The notes under the pieces: generated by a model
Databases searched by the model: none
What the model was told of the DNA's origin: nothing
The model's input: only the letters and a program-made list of their open reading frames with translations
Translations under genes and position numbers: made by a program
Shown: piece by piece, positions 17,722-25,552 of the stretch
Numbering within the stretch: the first letter of the stretch is position 1
How the letters are laid out: each line of letters begins with the position of its first letter
Origin: an uncultured Clostridia bacterium
GTDB taxonomy: Bacteria > Bacillota > Clostridia > Oscillospirales > Acutalibacteraceae
Direction: 5' to 3'
Length of the DNA stretch: 64,000 nucleotides
Assembly (NCBI GenBank): GCA_944385105.1
Contig: CALWVR010000030.1
Coordinates: forward strand, 1 to 64,000

Positions 17722-19065
17722 TCAAATAAGTCCTGCCTTTCTTAAATTTGCATTGTGTTCATTAAAGGTCTTTGCACAATAAAGCTTTCCAGCATCACTA
17801 TAGCAGAAGAAATAATAGTCCGTTTTCTTACAATTAAGAGTAGCCTTAATAGCTTCCAGACCTGGGTTACAAATTGGCCCAGGAGGCAAACCTTTAAACT
17901 TATATGTGTCGTAAAAACTCTCATAATTATTAACTATCTCTTCAGGTACCTTGTCCCTATTCCTATATGGATACCAAACAGATGAATCAACACATAAGCA
18001 CCCATTTATACTATCTCCAAACGGGGATACTCCTCCGTTTTTTATTGTGTTTAACCTATTAATTAAAATAGAGGCAACTGTATACATATCTTCTTCATCT
18101 GCAGCTTCAGCTTGTACTAAAGAAGCCAAAGTTATAACATTCGACATAGACAATCCTTTTTGTTCTGCCTGTTCATTAATACTTATTTCTTTTTTCTCTT
18201 GCCCCATATCTTCTTTTTTATTAATCTTATTTTTATAGTTAGATAAAAACTTTTTAATAGCTACCTTAGCCTCTATATTTTTATAAAACTTATATGTGTC
18301 TGGGAAAAGATAGCCCTCAAGTTTATATACAACATTGTCCCCTTTATTCTCTGTTAAAAATGGATACTCTTTGTCAAAAGCAGTTGAATTACATTCATTT
18401 AAAAAATCTTTTGCAGAACATATTTCCATCTTTTCAAGTAGTTCTGCTATCTCTCTAGCATTCTTTCCCTCTGAAACCATAACATCAACTACGTCAGTGT
18501 CAACCCTATTAGCGTTAGACTGCAAATAACTATATATAGCTTCATAATCCATATTAGTTTTGATCTCAAATACCCCTGGTATGACATTTTTGGAACCCTT
18601 AAATACAACCTCATAAAAATAAAAAGCTCCCTTTTGGTTTATTACTCCACTGTTATATAGGATATCTGCTATTTCTTTTTTGCTTGCTCCTTTAGGAATT
18701 TTTACTATAGCAGTGTCTTCTTTCCGAGCAATAGCTAACATATCAACTGAACCAAATATTACACTTTGGCCTAATATTGCACAAATAGAAACAATCATAA
18801 AGATATATATAATTTTAAAAAATCTAGTATTTAGCTCAGATATCGGTTCTTGTTCTTTTCGAGTTCTATTAAACTTCTTGTGCTTTAAAGCTCTTTTATC
18901 TTTTTTGCCATGTTTACCACTTGTTATGTTCTCAATTTCTCTTGATTCTTCAATTAGATCAAAGCTATAATCACTATTAATATTTACCTCAAAATTATCA
19001 ATTTTGTCTTTTCTATTTTTATAAAACTCTTCCGTTAAGTTATCATTATTGAAATTATCATCCAT
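17722..19065 (-). CDS. mltG: Endolytic peptidoglycan transglycosylase MltG
   Basis: A 447-residue YceG-family protein that cuts nascent glycan strands and helps terminate them. A charged cytoplasmic N-terminus of about 85 residues is followed by one membrane helix (near 87-107), a LysM-like extracytoplasmic part, and the catalytic YceG domain with LEGYLFPDTYKFYKN and the glutamate-bearing SLVQAEAADEEDMYTVASIL near residue 310. NGG..PFGDSING and PGPICNPGLEAI near the end are family hallmarks. ATG 19065 is preceded by GGTGAT at good spacing; an upstream GTG is part of that site. The U32 gene follows it directly. Confidence 0.92.
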   Translation of the reverse strand: MDDNFNNDNLTEEFYKNRKDKIDNFEVNINSDYSFDLIEESREIENITSGKHGKKDKRALKHKKFNRTRKEQEPISELNTRFFKIIYIFMIVSICAILGQSVIFGSVDMLAIARKEDTAIVKIPKGASKKEIADILYNSGVINQKGAFYFYEVVFKGSKNVIPGVFEIKTNMDYEAIYSYLQSNANRVDTDVVDVMVSEGKNAREIAELLEKMEICSAKDFLNECNSTAFDKEYPFLTENKGDNVVYKLEGYLFPDTYKFYKNIEAKVAIKKFLSNYKNKINKKEDMGQEKKEISINEQAEQKGLSMSNVITLASLVQAEAADEEDMYTVASILINRLNTIKNGGVSPFGDSINGCLCVDSSVWYPYRNRDKVPEEIVNNYESFYDTYKFKGLPPGPICNPGLEAIKATLNCKKTDYYFFCYSDAGKLYCAKTFNEHNANLRKAGLI

Positions 19066-19089
19066 TATATAAATCACCAACTTTCAGCT

Positions 19090-19677
19090 CTACCACTCCA
19101 CATTAACGATCTTTTTCTCTGTTATTACCATATTAACTCTAACGTCAAATCCTCCAATAGGTAATCTTTCAACAAAACATGCATCATAACAAAGACCTAC
19201 CGTTATGCCTTCAAATGAATTGAGATAACGATCGTAATAACCTGCTCCATATCCTATTCTATGTCCCCTACCATCAAATCCTAAACCAGGTACTATACAC
19301 AATGAATATTTACTTTTAATAAACGTTTCTTTATTATCGCTCTTAGGTTCAAGAATACCAAAGTGACCTTTCTCTAAGTCTTCAAAGGCATTTATTAAAA
19401 AGAATTCCATTCCTACGTCTGCATTATTACAACGTGGTACAGCTATTTTCTTTCCATCCAAAAAAGCTCTCTTTATAAAACCCTTTGTATCTGGTTCATT
19501 TTCTCTAGAAACATATGATAATATGTAATCAGCATCCCTATATTCCTTTAGAGAATATAGGGACTCTTGTATATATAAATCTTTTTTAGTCTTCTCATCT
19601 ACCGTTAAGTTAGCCCTTATATATTTGAATTTATTTCTAAAATCCTGTTTTTTCAATATTTTCTCTTGAAAATTCAT
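19090..19677 (-). CDS. 5-formyltetrahydrofolate cyclo-ligase
   Basis: A 195-residue MTHFS family enzyme converting 5-formyl-THF and ATP to 5,10-methenyl-THF in the cytoplasm, recycling a folate storage form that accumulates in dormant cells. The signature GLGFDGRGHRIGYGAGYYDR (ATP and Mg site) is near residue 130, with basic N-terminal residues that hold the ATP phosphates. Its ATG overlaps the stop of the DJ-1 gene upstream (ATGA), so the two are translationally coupled; mltG starts 25 bases after it, suggesting an operon DJ-1, cyclo-ligase, mltG, U32. Confidence 0.92.
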   Translation of the reverse strand: MNFQEKILKKQDFRNKFKYIRANLTVDEKTKKDLYIQESLYSLKEYRDADYILSYVSRENEPDTKGFIKRAFLDGKKIAVPRCNNADVGMEFFLINAFEDLEKGHFGILEPKSDNKETFIKSKYSLCIVPGLGFDGRGHRIGYGAGYYDRYLNSFEGITVGLCYDACFVERLPIGGFDVRVNMVITEKKIVNVEW

Positions 19678-20207
19678 TTCATCATGCCCTTAACAAAATT
19701 CACTTTTTCTACTCCACAAATACATTCAACTATTGTAAAGGCAAAGTCTAATGCAACTAATGGCCCATTTGCTGTAATAATATTTCCATCAATACAAACG
19801 TCATTACTTGAAATAGAAGCACCTTCAAGGCTTCCCTCAAATCCTCTAAAACATGTTGCTTTTTTCCCTTGCAAAATTCCTAATCTTCCTAAAACAATAG
19901 GCGCAGCACAAATAGCAGCTATAATCTTTTTTTCTTTATTACATGATAATATAGCGCTGGTTAAAAAACTTGAGTTTTGTAAGTTTACGGCACCTGGCAT
20001 TCCCCCTGGCAGAATTATAGCATCAATATCAGAAATATTTATATCTTTATCTTCTAGTTCAGCTAAAATTTTAATACCATTGGCACTTTCTATTTCTTTT
20101 TTTCCTATCCCAATTGTTTTTACATCACATTCAGCTCTTCTAAGTATGTCAACAGCAACTACTGCTTCCATTGGCTCAAATCCATCGGCCAAAAATACAC
20201 AAATCAT
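19674..20207 (-). CDS. DJ-1/PfpI family protein
   Basis: A 177-residue DJ-1 superfamily protein, similar in length to YajL/ThiJ. The reactive cysteine is in AAICAAPIVLG near residue 99, with the conserved glutamate in LADGFEPMEA near residue 11, which normally lowers the cysteine pKa. IILPGGMPGA (near 66) is the family glycine loop. Members act as glyoxalases, chaperones or deglycases, and the activity here is not decidable. The start is preceded by GGAGCTGATAATT. It overlaps the cyclo-ligase start by 4 bases. Confidence 0.88.
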   Translation of the reverse strand: MICVFLADGFEPMEAVVAVDILRRAECDVKTIGIGKKEIESANGIKILAELEDKDINISDIDAIILPGGMPGAVNLQNSSFLTSAILSCNKEKKIIAAICAAPIVLGRLGILQGKKATCFRGFEGSLEGASISSNDVCIDGNIITANGPLVALDFAFTIVECICGVEKVNFVKGMMK

Positions 20208-20229
20208 AATTATCAGCTCCTTAAAAATG

Positions 20230-21096
20230 TTAATCCAAAACTATCCCAATAAAATATGCATTATTAAATTTAGGTAATTTCACAAGTCTATCCAATGATT
20301 TTAGCATACCAAAAGGTACTATCTTAAAGTTGCCACCTAAATGCTCTTGTGTATCCATCATCCTGAATGTATAAACAGCAGCATCATATTTTTTATATAT
20401 CAAGCTAAGCATATTACATAAATCTTCTGATTTAAAAACTGACTCTATAACCTGAACCTCATCGTTAACCTGACGGCAAATAGCATAACTTTCTCCATAA
20501 CTCAACGTTTTTCCATTATATATATTATTTGTTTCATATGCATATTTAAAAACTTTTTTATCCCAATATACGTTTCCATCTCTATTAAAAGCCTTACATC
20601 TGATGTCAAATATACTGTCAACACTTAAATTATCCGAAGTTACATGACAACCATGCGAAAACTTGCACATCTCTTGTTTACTTAAACTAACAATTTTAGT
20701 CTTAAAAAAGTCTTTATATCCCAACTTTTCATAAAAACTACATAAGCTTCTCTCTGCTGGAAACAAAGTAACGTACTTTTTCTTATTCTTTATAGCTACC
20801 TTCTCAGCATAAGCTATTAACTTCTTCATATAGCCTCTTTTTTGAAATTTAGGTAATGTTCCTACCGCGTATAGATAGCAAGATGGTATTTTATTACCTG
20901 ATTCTATAATAAAATTATCAAGCATATAAACCATAGCTATCGGGTCATTGTTAAGAGTGCAAACCACAGTAGATTTTGGTTCAAACATTGTATCAAAAAA
21001 ATAATCAATAAGTTTCATGGAATCATGAAAACATTCTTTCCAAATATTCTTTAGTGAGTTAATCATATAAGATTCTGCCAATTTAAACTCTACCAT
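20230..21096 (-). CDS. GNAT family acetyltransferase (two-domain)
   Basis: A 288-residue protein. The N-terminal half has a GNAT core: YLYAVGTLPKFQKRGYMKKL near residue 73-92 carries the acetyl-CoA loop (QKRGYM), and FYEKLGYKDF closes the fold. The C-terminal half looks like a second, degenerate GNAT or sterol-carrier-like domain as in Eis-type enzymes. The substrate is unknown. It is 11 bases downstream of the DUF2156 gene on the same strand, and both proteins have acyl-transfer folds, so a joint role in modifying a lipid or peptide is conceivable but unproven. Confidence 0.8.
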   Translation of the reverse strand: MVEFKLAESYMINSLKNIWKECFHDSMKLIDYFFDTMFEPKSTVVCTLNNDPIAMVYMLDNFIIESGNKIPSCYLYAVGTLPKFQKRGYMKKLIAYAEKVAIKNKKKYVTLFPAERSLCSFYEKLGYKDFFKTKIVSLSKQEMCKFSHGCHVTSDNLSVDSIFDIRCKAFNRDGNVYWDKKVFKYAYETNNIYNGKTLSYGESYAICRQVNDEVQVIESVFKSEDLCNMLSLIYKKYDAAVYTFRMMDTQEHLGGNFKIVPFGMLKSLDRLVKLPKFNNAYFIGIVLD

Positions 21097-21107
21097 AACC
21101 TGATCTC

Positions 21108-21995
21108 CTAATTAAAAGTGACATTATACTTCTCTAAAAATATAGACGGATAGTAAGACTTTTTAGCTTTTCTAAGTCCTTGTATTCCTAAATCTTCCTC
21201 TCTATTTATATATTTATATGTTGAGAGTTTTCTCTTCGCAAATTCATTATTTATTAATGTATAAGACCCATCATAGCTTTTTAAGGCTTTTTCAAAATGA
21301 ACTACAAAAATATTACTATTTATTTCTTCACCCATTGTCATAGCTATAATACTTCCATCAACTCTTATTAATCCGCCTATAAAACCCAATGCAAAATAAT
21401 TCGCCAGTGAAATTTGCAAAGCTTTAAACTCGTTACATAAGCCCTTATCTCCCTTACAATTGTTTTCTTCGCAGTACCTATTTAAAAAATCTAAAACCTC
21501 ATTAATATTTTTTTCAGATATGTCTTCATACTCGTATTCATACTTTCTCTTAAACTTAGAAATATGATTTCTCTTACTATGATACTTTTTCCCATTAAGT
21601 TCGATTAAATCACGAGAATCATATATATATTCAGAAATGTCTAAGTCCTTTTTATAAGTAAACTTATCATTTAGTCCCATATCTTCCAACTTATTAATCA
21701 TGCTCTTATCAAGACCCAATAATGATAGTTTTTCCCCTAACTCAGCTGCATTATCAATTAAAGCCTCAACAGCATCTATCAAATTCCCTTCCCCAATAGG
21801 AAATCCATAAAACGCTTTATTAGTTTCATATTTACGTAATAAAAAGTTTTTATAAAAGCAAATCTTTGCTCCGCTACTATACTGCCAAACATAAAGAGAG
21901 CCAAATGTATTATCAGCACCAAAATATCCAGATTTTTTAAATAAATCTTCTATATAAGACTTGTCCTTTAAATCAGGGGATCTAAAATTTAACAT
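21108..21995 (-). CDS. DUF2156 (LPG-synthase C-terminal-like) protein
   Basis: A 295-residue soluble protein of the DUF2156 family, related to the aminoacyl-transferase domain of phosphatidylglycerol lysyltransferase MprF. Features: LNGKKYHSKRNHISKFKRKY near residue 135 and IVVHFEKAL/GSYTLINNEFA near 230-250, and YINREEDLGIQGLRKAKKSY near the C-terminus, all typical. It lacks the MprF membrane flippase part. In related proteins this domain transfers an amino acid from charged tRNA to a lipid, but the acceptor here is unknown. I chose ATG 21995 after AAAGGA. It starts 1 base after tmk's stop region, so tmk and this gene are coupled. Confidence 0.8.
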   Translation of the reverse strand: MLNFRSPDLKDKSYIEDLFKKSGYFGADNTFGSLYVWQYSSGAKICFYKNFLLRKYETNKAFYGFPIGEGNLIDAVEALIDNAAELGEKLSLLGLDKSMINKLEDMGLNDKFTYKKDLDISEYIYDSRDLIELNGKKYHSKRNHISKFKRKYEYEYEDISEKNINEVLDFLNRYCEENNCKGDKGLCNEFKALQISLANYFALGFIGGLIRVDGSIIAMTMGEEINSNIFVVHFEKALKSYDGSYTLINNEFAKRKLSTYKYINREEDLGIQGLRKAKKSYYPSIFLEKYNVTFN

Positions 21996-21996
21996 A

Positions 21997-22671
21997 CTAT
22001 AATATCCTTTCAATTACAGTTTTTAATATTTGATTTTGTATCTCTGAAATAGATTTAGGTTTATCCTTACAGCAGCACTCTACTCTCTGCCAATTTAATT
22101 TTTCAGTAGCATAAATAGCAGAGTCTCTACAAGCTTCCAAGAATTTTACATCTCTTTCATATATATCCTTTAAGTTTTCATCGCCATCATAACGTTTTTC
22201 TATAAATCGCTGAGATACCTCTACAGGCATATCAAGGTATAGCACAAGGTCCGGCCTTGGAAGACCCAATTTATCATACTCATAATCATAAAGCCAGTTT
22301 ATATAAGAGTCCCAATGTTCCTTCTTAAGTCTTCCAAGCTGATATATTATATTTGACGTTGTATATCTATCTGCTACTATTATGCCTCCATTATCATACA
22401 TATCCTTCCAAAACCTTATATAACTTGCATACCTATCAACAGCAAAAAACGATGATACAGCATAAATATTAACACTTTCATGCGATGGACCAAATTCTGA
22501 ATTAAGAAACATCTTAACTAAAGCTGATGAAGGCTCATCATAATTAGGAAAACTAATTCTACAAACATCTTTCTCCATCTTTTTCAATGTTTCATACAAA
22601 AGTTCTGTTTGAGTCGCTTTACCACTACCATCAAGCCCCTCAATGACCAAAAGTTTTCCCTTTTTCATCAT
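21997..22671 (-). CDS. tmk: Thymidylate kinase
   Basis: A 224-residue dTMP kinase-like P-loop enzyme phosphorylating dTMP to dTDP. The P-loop is [15 protein letters not shown] at residues 10-24 and the DRY-like [13 protein letters not shown] at about 100 holds the nucleotide. It is slightly longer than the 210-residue average; [20 protein letters not shown] is the clostridial version of the lid region. The ATG overlaps the stop codon of thyX (ATGA). Placing it next to ThyX makes sense: ThyX makes dTMP and Tmk uses it. Confidence 0.9.
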   Translation of the reverse strand: MMKKGKLLVIEGLDGSGKATQTELLYETLKKMEKDVCRISFPNYDEPSSALVKMFLNSEFGPSHESVNIYAVSSFFAVDRYASYIRFWKDMYDNGGIIVADRYTTSNIIYQLGRLKKEHWDSYINWLYDYEYDKLGLPRPDLVLYLDMPVEVSQRFIEKRYDGDENLKDIYERDVKFLEACRDSAIYATEKLNWQRVECCCKDKPKSISEIQNQILKTVIERIL

Positions 22672-23441
22672 TGTTCTCCTTTAATCTTTTTAAATCTTTC
22701 TCTAACACCGTAAGGGTCTCCACAGGACATCTTACCCTCTGGACAAGTGCCAAACAAGCAGGGCGGCCCAGCCTTTTTAAATAAATTAGGTGCAGCTTTA
22801 GAGACTAGCCTTAGCATTTCTATTGCTACCTCACGTATTTCCCATTGTGCCCTATTACAACATCTATGTAAAAATAAATTCATTAAACTTCTTGCATTAA
22901 ATGTACAAATAATCTTTGTCTCGCAGGCGTTTGGAAGCACAAATCTTGCATCCTCAATAGCTTTTTTTTCTGAAATTTTATTGGCTATCTTCTCATCTAT
23001 ACCTTCTTCTATCATGCACTTTTTATATTTGTTTTTAAGTATTCCAGAAATTCTTTCATAATGAAGCATATCTTCATTCATTGCTTTAATAAATTCTTCT
23101 TTAGCCTCAGCAACTGATTCTATTTCCGGAGGAATAATAAAATTAAACTGCCCTTCATTTACATAACGCTGGCTTTTTACACTATATGAAGCTATTCGAT
23201 GTCGCGTAAGCTGAGCTAAAAGGGCACGAGATACATTCTCTATTGAAAATGTAAAACTTACATGCTCAATAGGACTTTCATGGCCAATCTCTGTCAACAT
23301 ACTGATAAAATTAGCCACATTATCCTCATTAAGTCCTTCCTCTATCTTTTCTATTCCTTCTGCCGAATAGCAAAGTTTTGCGGCAGTCGCTATGATTCTT
23401 TCTGGATTAGGAGTATACGATATCAACTTCACTTTAAACAA
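22668..23441 (-). CDS. thyX: FAD-dependent thymidylate synthase
   Basis: A 257-residue flavoprotein that methylates dUMP to dTMP using methylene-THF and NADPH. The ThyX motif [14 protein letters not shown] is near residue 75-88, exactly matching RHRxxSxxxxSxRY. The C-terminus carries Cys-rich [17 protein letters not shown] seen in clostridial ThyX. The start is uncertain: TTG 23441 (giving [14 protein letters not shown]) sits 9 bases after AGAGAG and best matches homologue starts; TTG 23450 is the alternative. It overlaps tmk by 4 bases and follows sigK. Confidence 0.93.
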   Translation of the reverse strand: MFKVKLISYTPNPERIIATAAKLCYSAEGIEKIEEGLNEDNVANFISMLTEIGHESPIEHVSFTFSIENVSRALLAQLTRHRIASYSVKSQRYVNEGQFNFIIPPEIESVAEAKEEFIKAMNEDMLHYERISGILKNKYKKCMIEEGIDEKIANKISEKKAIEDARFVLPNACETKIICTFNARSLMNLFLHRCCNRAQWEIREVAIEMLRLVSKAAPNLFKKAGPPCLFGTCPEGKMSCGDPYGVRERFKKIKGEQ

Positions 23442-23464
23442 ATTAATCAACTCTCTTTATAACT

Positions 23465-24151
23465 TTATCCTTTATTAAATCTCCTTCTAAGCATAAGAAG
23501 TGATTTTTTTTCTATTCTTGAAACATATGATCGTGATATATTAAGCCTACTTGCCACCTCTCTTTGTGTAAGGGGTAGGTTGCCATCAAGACCATATCTT
23601 AAAAGTATTATCTTTTTTTCCCTCGGCGATAAAATCTCACTTATATATTTATGTAGCTGTTCCGACTTTATTTTTGTGTCAAGCTCATCTATTATTAAGT
23701 CCTCAGTTGCCATAACATCCATTAAAACAAGTGCATTTCCATCTTTATCTGTGTCAATAGGTTCATTCATCGATATATCTTGTGCTGACTTTTTACAATT
23801 CCTAAAGTACATCAAAACCTCATTCTCTATACATCTAGCAGCATAACTAGAAAGCCTTATGCCCTTAGAGGTATCAAACGTGTCAACAGCCTTTATTAGA
23901 CCTATAGTTCCAATAGAAACTAAATCATCCTGATCATTCATACTAGTATAATATTTCTTTACTATATGTGCTACTAATCTAAGGTTGTGTTCTATTAATG
24001 TATTTCTTGCATTTTCATCCCCTGACTTCATTAGCTCAAAGTATTTCTTTTCTTCTTTCGAAGATAATGGTTGAGGAAAAGATCCTGCCCCTGTTACATG
24101 TAAAATTATTGCAAACATGTTTTGGACTAGACCCAAAAATAAATTATACAT
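23465..24151 (-). CDS. sigK: Sporulation sigma factor SigK (pro-form)
   Basis: A 228-residue sigma-70 protein directing late mother-cell sporulation genes. The first 20 or so residues (MYNLFLGLVQNMFAIIL) are the hydrophobic pro-sequence normally removed by SpoIVFB. Region 2 is DDLVSIGTIGLIKAVDTFD, with the -10-reading LSSYAARCIENEVLMYFRN; region 4 ends in the HTH TQREVASRLNISRSYVSRIE. The gene is intact, without the skin element that splits sigK in B. subtilis and C. difficile. ATG 24151 is preceded by GGTGAT, but that site is the lower end of a large hairpin (24160-24200), so translation may be controlled. An in-frame GTG at 24160 also lies in the hairpin. Confidence 0.95.
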   Translation of the reverse strand: MYNLFLGLVQNMFAIILHVTGAGSFPQPLSSKEEKKYFELMKSGDENARNTLIEHNLRLVAHIVKKYYTSMNDQDDLVSIGTIGLIKAVDTFDTSKGIRLSSYAARCIENEVLMYFRNCKKSAQDISMNEPIDTDKDGNALVLMDVMATEDLIIDELDTKIKSEQLHKYISEILSPREKKIILLRYGLDGNLPLTQREVASRLNISRSYVSRIEKKSLLMLRRRFNKG

Positions 24152-24159
24152 AATTATCA

Positions 24160-24200
24160 CCGGCCTTTACATAGTATAAGTATTCTATGTAGAAGGCCGG
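24160..24200 (-). promoter_or_regulatory. Long hairpin overlapping the sigK ribosome binding site
   Basis: CCGGCCTT-T-ACATAG (24160-24174) pairs with CTATGT-AG-AAGGCCGG (24185-24200): 14-15 base pairs with a single bulge and a 10-base loop. On the minus strand the 3' arm ends in AAAGGCCGG directly followed by TGATAATT and the sigK ATG, so the likely Shine-Dalgarno bases are inside the stem. There is no U-run after it in the sigK direction, so it does not look like an ordinary lysC terminator. Confidence 0.65.
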
Positions 24201-24248
24201 TATTTTGTGCAAGTCCAAGTGAAATTAATAGACCTTCAAGTAATGACT

Positions 24249-25463
24249 TTAGGCAATTGTATTAAAAAAAGTGTTGTGTATATTCCTTACTGCCTCATCT
24301 GAATCCTTTTGGTCTATTAAAACTGAAACTTTTATCTCACTCGTAGCAACCATTTGTACATCTATTCTAGCTGTATAAAGACACTCAAACATTTTCGCAG
24401 CTATTCCTGCATGAGTCTGCATTCCTGCTCCAACTATTGAAACTTTAGAAACATTTTCATCAAAACTTAACTCAGCACCTTCTATAGACTTACAGTACTT
24501 ACTTAATGCATCTATTGCCTCATGAACCCTATCCTGGGATACAGTAAAGAAAACATCTCTTTTCCCATCCCTTATAATCGATTGCAATATAGTATCTACA
24601 TTTACATCTCGTGCAGACAGCTTTGAAAATATTCTAAATGCCCATCCATGAACATCAGGAATACCTGTAATCGATATTTTTGCTATGTTATCATCCTTAG
24701 CTACTCCACTTATTAATAAATTCTCCACGTTAGCAACCTCCTTAACTATCGTCCCCGGCACGTCAACAAAACTTGATAGAACTTCCAATTCTATATTATG
24801 TTTTTTTGCAATCTCAACCGCTCTATTATTTAATACTTGCGCACCTAAAGTAGCTAATTCCAACATTTCATCGTATGAAATTGCATCAAGTTTAATTGCT
24901 GTATCTACCTTTCTTGGATCAGCTGTATATATACCTTCAACATCCGTATATATCTGGCAAAGATCTGCATTCAATGCTACTGCTATCGCAACAGCACTAG
25001 TATCCGATCCACCTCTTCCTAGGGTAGTCACATCGTAATACTGATTAAGTCCTTGAAACCCTGCTACAATCACTATATTCTTTTTATCTAATTCTTTCTT
25101 TATTCGACCGGGATCTATCCTTGATATTCTAGCACTTCCGTAGGTAGAACTAGTCATTACTCCGCCTTGCCATCCAAGCAAGGAAACTACAGGGTATCCT
25201 AACTTCTCTATAGCAATCGCAAGAAGAGCTATAGATATCTGTTCCCCCGACGATAGAAGAACGTCCATTTCTCGCTTAGAAGCTTCTAAATTAATTTCAC
25301 TAGCTTTCTCTATCAATTGATCCGTCATATCCCCTTGAGCTGAAACAACAACTACAACATCATTTCCCTCTTGGTAAGATCTTGTTATAATATTTGCAAC
25401 ATTAAATATTTTTTCAGCGTTAGCTACAGATGTTCCTCCAAACTTCTGAACTATTAAGCTCAT
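24249..25463 (-). CDS. lysC: Aspartate kinase
   Basis: A 404-residue monofunctional aspartokinase, first step of the Asp family (Lys, Met, Thr, dipicolinate). The catalytic signature VQKFGGTSVANAEKI is at residues 5-19, and GRGGSDTSAVA at about 152 binds ATP/Asp. Two C-terminal ACT domains (from about residue 265) provide amino-acid feedback control; SIVGAGMQTHAGIAAKMF belongs to the second. The ATG follows GGAGATG. No lysine riboswitch is present in the 90-base upstream gap. It is upstream of sigK on the same strand; dipicolinate synthesis during sporulation would need this step, but coregulation is inference. Confidence 0.94.
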   Translation of the reverse strand: MSLIVQKFGGTSVANAEKIFNVANIITRSYQEGNDVVVVVSAQGDMTDQLIEKASEINLEASKREMDVLLSSGEQISIALLAIAIEKLGYPVVSLLGWQGGVMTSSTYGSARISRIDPGRIKKELDKKNIVIVAGFQGLNQYYDVTTLGRGGSDTSAVAIAVALNADLCQIYTDVEGIYTADPRKVDTAIKLDAISYDEMLELATLGAQVLNNRAVEIAKKHNIELEVLSSFVDVPGTIVKEVANVENLLISGVAKDDNIAKISITGIPDVHGWAFRIFSKLSARDVNVDTILQSIIRDGKRDVFFTVSQDRVHEAIDALSKYCKSIEGAELSFDENVSKVSIVGAGMQTHAGIAAKMFECLYTARIDVQMVATSEIKVSVLIDQKDSDEAVRNIHNTFFNTIA

Positions 25464-25552
25464 AATACTTGCATCTCCATTTTTCTAATAGTCTTTATAA
25501 AATCTCTTTATTCTATTATATAAATCTGCTCTTAAATTGTTTATTATAATAG

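Noticed and set aside
17755..18970. Plus-strand open frames opposite mltG
   Set aside because: They have no ribosome binding sites or recognisable domains, and mltG on the other strand is well supported.
19666..20277. 203-codon plus-strand frame opposite the DJ-1 gene
   Set aside because: It is a shadow of the DJ-1 gene; composition is unlike a natural protein and no start signal is present.
23465..24151. Skin-element interruption of sigK
   Set aside because: The reading frame is continuous from pro-sequence to region 4, so no insertion is present.
24160..24200. Hairpin as plain terminator of lysC
   Set aside because: In the lysC direction the stem is followed by TGATAATTATG, not a U-run, and the sigK start follows within 9 bases.
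25464..25552. Lysine riboswitch in front of lysC
   Set aside because: The gap to the upstream PBP gene is about 90 bases, too short for the lysine riboswitch, and no typical core is seen.
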